NCBI RefSeq assembly: GCF_900113015.1
Contig: NZ_FONV01000011.1
Coordinates: forward strand, 310,001-374,000
Direction of reading: 5' to 3'
From: Actinoplanes philippinensis
GTDB lineage: Bacteria > Actinomycetota > Actinomycetes > Mycobacteriales > Micromonosporaceae
Length of the DNA: 64,000 nucleotides
A model generated the notes under the pieces. It was not told where the DNA came from and ran no database searches. It saw only the letters and a program-made list of their open reading frames with translations. A program made the position numbers and the translations under genes. Each line of letters begins with the position of its first letter. Position 1 is the first letter of the stretch. Positions 59,891 through 64,000 of this stretch are shown here, one piece after another.

Positions 59891-60858
59891 GCGCGCGCGG
59901 CGGCCGCGGCCTTCATGTCCTTGCGCAGCTCCTGCGGCAGGGAGAAGGTGAGCCGCTCCTCGGCCGTCGTGTACTCGGTGACCTCGCCGAAGCCCCGCTC
60001 GGCAAGGTGGGCGAGGACCTCCATGACGAGGTCGTCGGGGACGCTGGCGCCGGAGGAGACGCCGACAGTGGTGGCGCCGTCGAGCCACTCGTCGCGGATC
60101 TCGGAGGCGTAGTCGACGAGGTGGCCGGCGCGGGCTCCGGCGCCGAGGGCGACCTCGACGAGGCGCACCGAGTTGGACGAGTTGGTGGAGCCGACGACGA
60201 TGACCACGTCGCAGTCGGGCGCGATCTCCTTGATCACGTGCTGCCGGTTGGAGGTGGCGTAGCAGATGTCGTCGCTGGGTGGCGACTGGAGCAGCGGCAG
60301 CCGGGTCTTGAGGCGGGCGACGGTCTCCATCGTCTCGTCGACGGACAGGGTGGTCTGGGACAGCCAGACGACCTTGGCCGGGTCGCGGACGACGACGTTG
60401 TCGACGTCGTCGGGGCCGTCGACGAGCTGGATGTGGGCGGGCGCCTCGCCGGCGGTGCCGATGACCTCCTCGTGGCCCTCGTGGCCGATGAGCAGGATGT
60501 CGTAGTCCTCGGCGGCGAACCGTTTGGCCTCGTGGTGGACCTTGGTCACCAGGGGGCAGGTGGCGTCGATGGCCTTGAGCTTGCGCTCGCGGGCCTGCTC
60601 GTGGACTTCGGGGGCGACGCCGTGGGCGGAGAAGACGACGGTCGAGCCCTCGGGGACCTCGTAGTTCTCCTCGACGAAGATGGCGCCGCGGGCTTCGAGG
60701 GTGCTGACCACGTGTTTGTTGTGCACGATCTGCTTGCGCACGTAGACCGGGGCGCCGTAGAGCTTCAGCGCCTCCTCGACGGTCTGCACGGCGCGGTCGA
60801 CACCGGCGCAGTAGCCACGCGGCTTGGCGAGCAACACCCGCTTACGAGGTTCAGTCAC
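59881..60858 (-). CDS. ispH: 4-hydroxy-3-methylbut-2-enyl diphosphate reductase
   Basis: This 325-residue iron-sulfur enzyme makes IPP and DMAPP in the last step of the MEP isoprenoid route. The three cluster cysteines are in PRGYCAGVDRA near 12-22, DATCPLVTKVH near 99-109 and DICYATSNRQ near 197-206. Conserved SAHGVAP and GSTNSSNSVRL follow the family. The GTG at 60858 (VTEPRKRVLL) is preferred over the longer frame from 60921. The last codons lie in the 20-bp repeat. Confidence 0.95.
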   Translation of the reverse strand: MTEPRKRVLLAKPRGYCAGVDRAVQTVEEALKLYGAPVYVRKQIVHNKHVVSTLEARGAIFVEENYEVPEGSTVVFSAHGVAPEVHEQARERKLKAIDATCPLVTKVHHEAKRFAAEDYDILLIGHEGHEEVIGTAGEAPAHIQLVDGPDDVDNVVVRDPAKVVWLSQTTLSVDETMETVARLKTRLPLLQSPPSDDICYATSNRQHVIKEIAPDCDVVIVVGSTNSSNSVRLVEVALGAGARAGHLVDYASEIRDEWLDGATTVGVSSGASVPDDLVMEVLAHLAERGFGEVTEYTTAEERLTFSLPQELRKDMKAAAAARAAG

Positions 60859-60932
60859 CCGGCCATGGTACGTGGCCCGCCGGGTGCCCCGCCCCTGTGA
60901 GATGTGCGGCACAGAGTGCATACTGCCCGGTC

Positions 60933-61424
60933 ATGACGAGTCGCATCATTCGGGTGACGGTGGGTCAGCTGAGCCTCACCCTGGGCATGTTCTGGCTGGT
61001 CATGAGTCTGACAACGCCGGAGCCGCGGCATGTGTCGGCGGGCGCGGCGGGGGTCGGTGGCGGTCTGGTGCTGCTGTTGTGGCGGCGGATCCGGCTGCCG
61101 GTGCGGCCGGTGCTGGCCGGTTCGGTGGCGATCGGGCTGGTGGGCACGGTGGCGGGGCTGATCGTGCGGACCGTCACCGTGGGCGGCATGTTCGGCTGGT
61201 TCGAGGATCGGGGCTGGCCGTTCTCCTGGCTGGGGCGCGGCGCTCTGGCGGACAGTGTCGACGAGGCACGCCGGCAGGCTCTGGCCGGTGGATGGGGTGT
61301 CGATCTGTTCCGGCTGGCGGTGGATGTGGTCGTGTGGTCGTACACCGGCCTGGTGTTGATCTGTGTTTTCGGTCTTGCGGTGCGTGCGCGAAAAGCCCGC
61401 AGAGCACCGGAACGGGCGGAATAA
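60933..61424 (+). CDS. Four-helix membrane protein, first of a related pair
   Basis: This 163-residue protein has hydrophobic segments near residues 8-26, 32-48, 60-80 and 126-148. The loop before the last helix contains RGWPFSWLGRGAL and LAVDVVVWSYTGL, which align with GYPFPFLGVGGGL and LAADLIFWSCAAL of the next protein. The ATG at 60933 is the start, 9 bp before the end of an alternative frame. Function unknown; it is divergent from ispH. Confidence 0.68.
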   Translation: MTSRIIRVTVGQLSLTLGMFWLVMSLTTPEPRHVSAGAAGVGGGLVLLLWRRIRLPVRPVLAGSVAIGLVGTVAGLIVRTVTVGGMFGWFEDRGWPFSWLGRGALADSVDEARRQALAGGWGVDLFRLAVDVVVWSYTGLVLICVFGLAVRARKARRAPERAE

Positions 61425-61433
61425 TCCCCGTTT

Positions 61434-61955
61434 ATGAGCATGGAGCAGTGGCCGTCGATCACGGCCGTGCTCCGTGTGATGGCCGGCTGGTTCCTGCTCG
61501 GGATCGGTCTGCTGGATCTGGCCGTGGAGGTCGACGGCGGGCTGTCCGGGGCCTACCTGGTCTTTCACGCGATGATCGCGATGGGCGGGGTGCTGCTGCT
61601 GTTGCGGCGGCGTCCGTCGCCGGGCCCGGCCGGGTACGCACTGGCGGCGGCCCTGGTCGCGGTGGCGATCGTGGCGACCCTGGTGCCGCACTCGGCGGGC
61701 TGCTGCATGGAGGCCTATCCGGGGCGGCACGGCTACCCGTTCCCGTTCCTCGGCGTGGGTGGCGGGCTGCACGTCGACCCGCTGTATCTGGCCGCCGACC
61801 TGATCTTCTGGAGTTGCGCGGCCCTGCTCGCCGTGGTGGCGCTGGCCGGGGTCGAGCGGGTGCTGCCGGAGCGGCGCACACCGGTGGACCTGAGCCGGTA
61901 CAACGCGTACGCCGAGCCGTCGCCGCGCGGCGAAAATGTCGGTGGGCTTACGTAA
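61434..61955 (+). CDS. Four-helix membrane protein, second of the pair
   Basis: This 173-residue protein has hydrophobic segments near 14-30, 38-57, 69-86 and 122-142. A Cys-Cys pair lies in HSAGCCMEAYPG near 86-97, and a polar tail follows. The pattern of helices and the G(Y/W)PF-x2-LG loop shows it is a diverged copy of its neighbour, 9 bp away. The ATG is at 61434. Function unknown. Confidence 0.68.
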   Translation: MSMEQWPSITAVLRVMAGWFLLGIGLLDLAVEVDGGLSGAYLVFHAMIAMGGVLLLLRRRPSPGPAGYALAAALVAVAIVATLVPHSAGCCMEAYPGRHGYPFPFLGVGGGLHVDPLYLAADLIFWSCAALLAVVALAGVERVLPERRTPVDLSRYNAYAEPSPRGENVGGLT

Positions 61956-61964
61956 TCTGGCCGG

Positions 61965-63191
61965 GTGAACGAGCCCGAGAGCGCGCCGCGCAGCTCCGCC
62001 GACGAGCCATGGCTGGTCCGCGTGGTCAGTCAGAAGATCACCGCCTGGATCAGCCGGCTCGGCTGGGTCTGGGTCGACGGGCAGGTCGCGCAGATCAGCC
62101 GCCGGCCCGGTTCCAACGTGGTGTTCCTGACCCTGCGTGACCCGTCGGCCGACCTGAGCCTGACCGTCACGACCAGCCACGACGTGCTGCACGCGGGCGC
62201 GCCGGAGCTGGCCGAGGGCGCGCGCGTGACGTTGCACGCCAAGCCGGAGTTCTATCCCGGCCGGGGCACGCTGAGCCTGCGGGCCGACGAGATCCGCCAG
62301 GTCGGGGTCGGTGAGCTGCTGGCCCGCCTGGAGAAACTGAAACGGCTGCTCGCCGCGGAGGGCCTGTTCGCGTCGGAGCGCAAGCGGCGGCTGCCGTTCC
62401 TGCCCGGCCGGATCGGGCTGATCACCGGCCGGGCCAGCGCCGCCGAGCGTGACGTGCTGATGAATACGCGTCGCCGCTGGCCGTCGGTCGATTTCCGGGT
62501 GATCAACGTGCCGGTGCAGGGCCCGACCGCCGTGCCGCAGATCATCGACGCGCTCAAGGTGCTCGACGGCGACGACACGGTCGACGTGATCGTGATCGCC
62601 CGGGGCGGCGGCAGCGTCGAGGACCTGCTGCCCTTCTCCGACGAGGCGCTGTGCCGGGCGGTGTTCGGCGCCCGCACGCCGGTGGTCAGCGCGATCGGCC
62701 ACGAGACCGACGCGCCGCTTCTCGACTACGTCGCCGACGTGCGGGCGTCCACGCCGACCGACGCGGCGAAACGGGTGGTGCCCGACCTGGCCGACGAGCA
62801 GCGGCTGATCGCGCAGGCGCGGGGGCGTCTCGACCGGGCGGTGCTGGGCATGATCGACCGGGAGCGGCACCGGATCGACGCGTGGCGGTCGCGGCCGGTG
62901 CTGGCCCGGCCGGAGGCGCTTCTCGGGCAGCGCGGCGCCGAGGTGACGGCCCTGCGGGACCGGGCCGGCCGCAGCCTGGAGCATCGGATCCGGCGGGCCG
63001 ACGACGCGCTGGAGCACACCGTCGCCCGGCTGCGGGCCCTGTCGCCGGCCAAGACGCTGGAGCGCGGCTACGCGATCGTGCAACGCCCCGACGGCCATGT
63101 GGTCCGCGCCGCGGACGAGGTGGCCGTGGACGACATCCTTCGGATCCGGCTCGCCGAGGGCGAGCTGCGAGCAGCAGTGACGGAGAGCTGA
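61965..63191 (+). CDS. xseA: Exodeoxyribonuclease VII large subunit
   Basis: This 408-residue nuclease subunit degrades single-stranded DNA with XseB. The N-terminal OB fold is WVDGQVAQISRRPGSNVVFL near 36-55, the catalytic domain has GLITGRASAAERDVL near 151-165 and IARGGGSVEDLLPFSDEALC near 210-229, then GHETDAPLLDYVAD. A coiled coil and the YAIVQRPDGHVVR tail complete it. The GTG at 61965 is the start; its stop overlaps xseB (TGATG). Confidence 0.95.
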   Translation: MNEPESAPRSSADEPWLVRVVSQKITAWISRLGWVWVDGQVAQISRRPGSNVVFLTLRDPSADLSLTVTTSHDVLHAGAPELAEGARVTLHAKPEFYPGRGTLSLRADEIRQVGVGELLARLEKLKRLLAAEGLFASERKRRLPFLPGRIGLITGRASAAERDVLMNTRRRWPSVDFRVINVPVQGPTAVPQIIDALKVLDGDDTVDVIVIARGGGSVEDLLPFSDEALCRAVFGARTPVVSAIGHETDAPLLDYVADVRASTPTDAAKRVVPDLADEQRLIAQARGRLDRAVLGMIDRERHRIDAWRSRPVLARPEALLGQRGAEVTALRDRAGRSLEHRIRRADDALEHTVARLRALSPAKTLERGYAIVQRPDGHVVRAADEVAVDDILRIRLAEGELRAAVTES

Positions 63192-63394
63192 TGAGCGACG
63201 AGAAACTGTCCTACGAGCAGGCGCGCACCGAGCTGGCGTCGGTGGTGGAGCGGCTGGAGCAGGGCGGCGGCACCCTGGAGGAGTCGCTGGCCCTGTGGGA
63301 GCGCGGCGAGAGACTGGCCGACATCTGTCATCGCTGGCTCGACGGTGCCCGGGAGCGGATCGAGGCGGCCCGGGCGGCCCGCGCCGACGGTTAG
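63191..63394 (+). CDS. xseB: Exodeoxyribonuclease VII small subunit
   Basis: This 67-residue helical protein has the family pattern SYEQARTELASVVERLEQGG near 7-26, LEESLALWERGERLADICHR near 29-48 and a short helix. Several XseB copies bind one XseA. It is translationally coupled to xseA and ends 13 bp before the convergent DUF4245 gene. Confidence 0.94.
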   Translation: MSDEKLSYEQARTELASVVERLEQGGGTLEESLALWERGERLADICHRWLDGARERIEAARAARADG

Positions 63395-63407
63395 CGCCGG
63401 CTCGTGA

Positions 63408-63989
63408 CTACAGCGACGCCGCCAGCTTCTCCAGGTTCGTGGTGTCGGCGCTGTTGCCGATGATCACGATCGTCCGGGTCTGCTCGGTGACGATCAGCGC
63501 GGTCTCGTCCTCCCGCCCGGTGTAGCGCATCCAGGTGCGCTCGCCGGTCCGGTAGGTGCCGGTTCGCTTGCCCTGCGCGCCGACCTCCGCCGGGACCAGG
63601 GTGGCCGGCTCGATGTCGCTCTGCACCAGCAGGACCGGCTTGCCGTCCGGGTCGACGTAGCCGAGACGCAGGGTGGCCCCGGTGTCCTCACGGCGGAAGT
63701 TGGCCGACGTCACGTGCCAGTCGTCGCCGAGACCGGCCGGCTGGGCGACCGGGAACTCGCGGGTCGCCAGCTCGATCGACGAGGTCGGGTCGACCGAGAT
63801 CGGCTTGTCGCCGTCGAGGATGACCCGGTAGAAGCCGAGGAACAACGCGATCGGCACCAGGAGCACCAGCAGCGACAGGACCATGTCGCGCGGCCGGCGC
63901 TCCTCCCGTGCGGCCAGGCGCGGGGAGGCAGGCTCCTCATCGGCGGCCGACGACCCGGCAGAGGGCGCCGGCGACCCGCCCGACGGCAC
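63408..63989 (-). CDS. DUF4245 membrane-anchored protein (start near or beyond the window edge)
   Basis: The visible part has 193 residues. A Pro/Ser-rich cytoplasmic N-terminus is followed by one hydrophobic helix near 36-55 (MVLSLLVLLVPIALFLGFY) and an exported domain typical of DUF4245, with REFPVAQPAGLGDDWHVTSA near 83-102 and TWMRYTGREDETALIVTEQT near 148-167. A GTG at 63989 is the last visible start; the frame stays open to the edge, so it may be longer. The position next to xseAB is common in actinobacteria. Function unknown. Confidence 0.82.
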   Translation of the reverse strand: MPSGGSPAPSAGSSAADEEPASPRLAAREERRPRDMVLSLLVLLVPIALFLGFYRVILDGDKPISVDPTSSIELATREFPVAQPAGLGDDWHVTSANFRREDTGATLRLGYVDPDGKPVLLVQSDIEPATLVPAEVGAQGKRTGTYRTGERTWMRYTGREDETALIVTEQTRTIVIIGNSADTTNLEKLAASL

Positions 63990-64000
63990 CGACGACCCGG

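Overview
This is a high-GC chromosomal window from an actinomycete. A Micromonosporaceae relative such as Actinoplanes is the best guess, judged from protein flavour only. Supporting marks are the mycothiol gene mshB, an actinobacterial-type DapD, a three-gene Sdh1-type succinate dehydrogenase, abundant GTG starts with occasional TTG starts, very dense ATGA/GTGA gene overlaps and strong GC3 bias. I see no rRNA, tRNA, CRISPR array, insertion sequence or prophage.

Layout. 0-9 kb is lysine related: dapD (cut by the window edge), a divergent lysG/lysE regulator-exporter pair, and dapC behind the ferredoxin gene fdxA. Between them lie a MerR regulator fused to a DNA-polymerase sliding-clamp-like domain, a methyltransferase, an unusually long non-coding stretch (4245-5082) and two envelope proteins. 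9-18 kb holds acetyltransferase and membrane genes, mshB, an S9-type peptidase that has lost its catalytic serine and its C-terminus, a Uma2-family protein, and tldD/tldE split by a 15-bp minisatellite that is itself an open frame. 18-22 kb is the sdhCAB operon with a strong hairpin after it. 22-26 kb has a TetR/MFS efflux pair with a phased operator array and an AlkB-like dioxygenase.

25.8-40.6 kb is the main accessory block. A Liv-type ABC importer (ATPases, permeases, lipoprotein) runs into two SDR dehydrogenases, an APH-fold phosphotransferase, an acyl-CoA dehydrogenase and a TetR gene in one tightly overlapped operon. It is followed by an alcohol dehydrogenase, an aldehyde dehydrogenase and a second TetR gene on the minus strand, divergent from an acyl-CoA synthetase. 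The two main control regions carry related palindromes, so the block is probably one regulon for uptake and CoA-dependent breakdown of an unidentified alcohol/aldehyde/acid. The paired kinase and acyl-CoA dehydrogenase resemble the 4-phosphoacyl-CoA route known for levulinate and 4-hydroxy acids.

40-50 kb is a mix of small housekeeping and hypothetical genes (NUDIX, PH domain, peptidase E, nucleotidyltransferase, G5 domain, MarR, PAP2, TetR/GNAT, Uma2, DUF1905). It ends in a toxin-antitoxin pair flanked by copies of the 3' end of ychF. 50-64 kb has ychF, an alpha/beta hydrolase under twin palindromes, the alkylation-repair genes ada-alkA and ogt, a compact valS, rmuC, ispH, a pair of related membrane proteins, xseA/xseB and a DUF4245 protein.

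Two themes recur. Short tandem repeats (15, 20, 24, 36 and about 56 bp units) sit at gene ends, mainly between convergent genes. Tiny upstream open frames end in a 4-base overlap with the next start codon.
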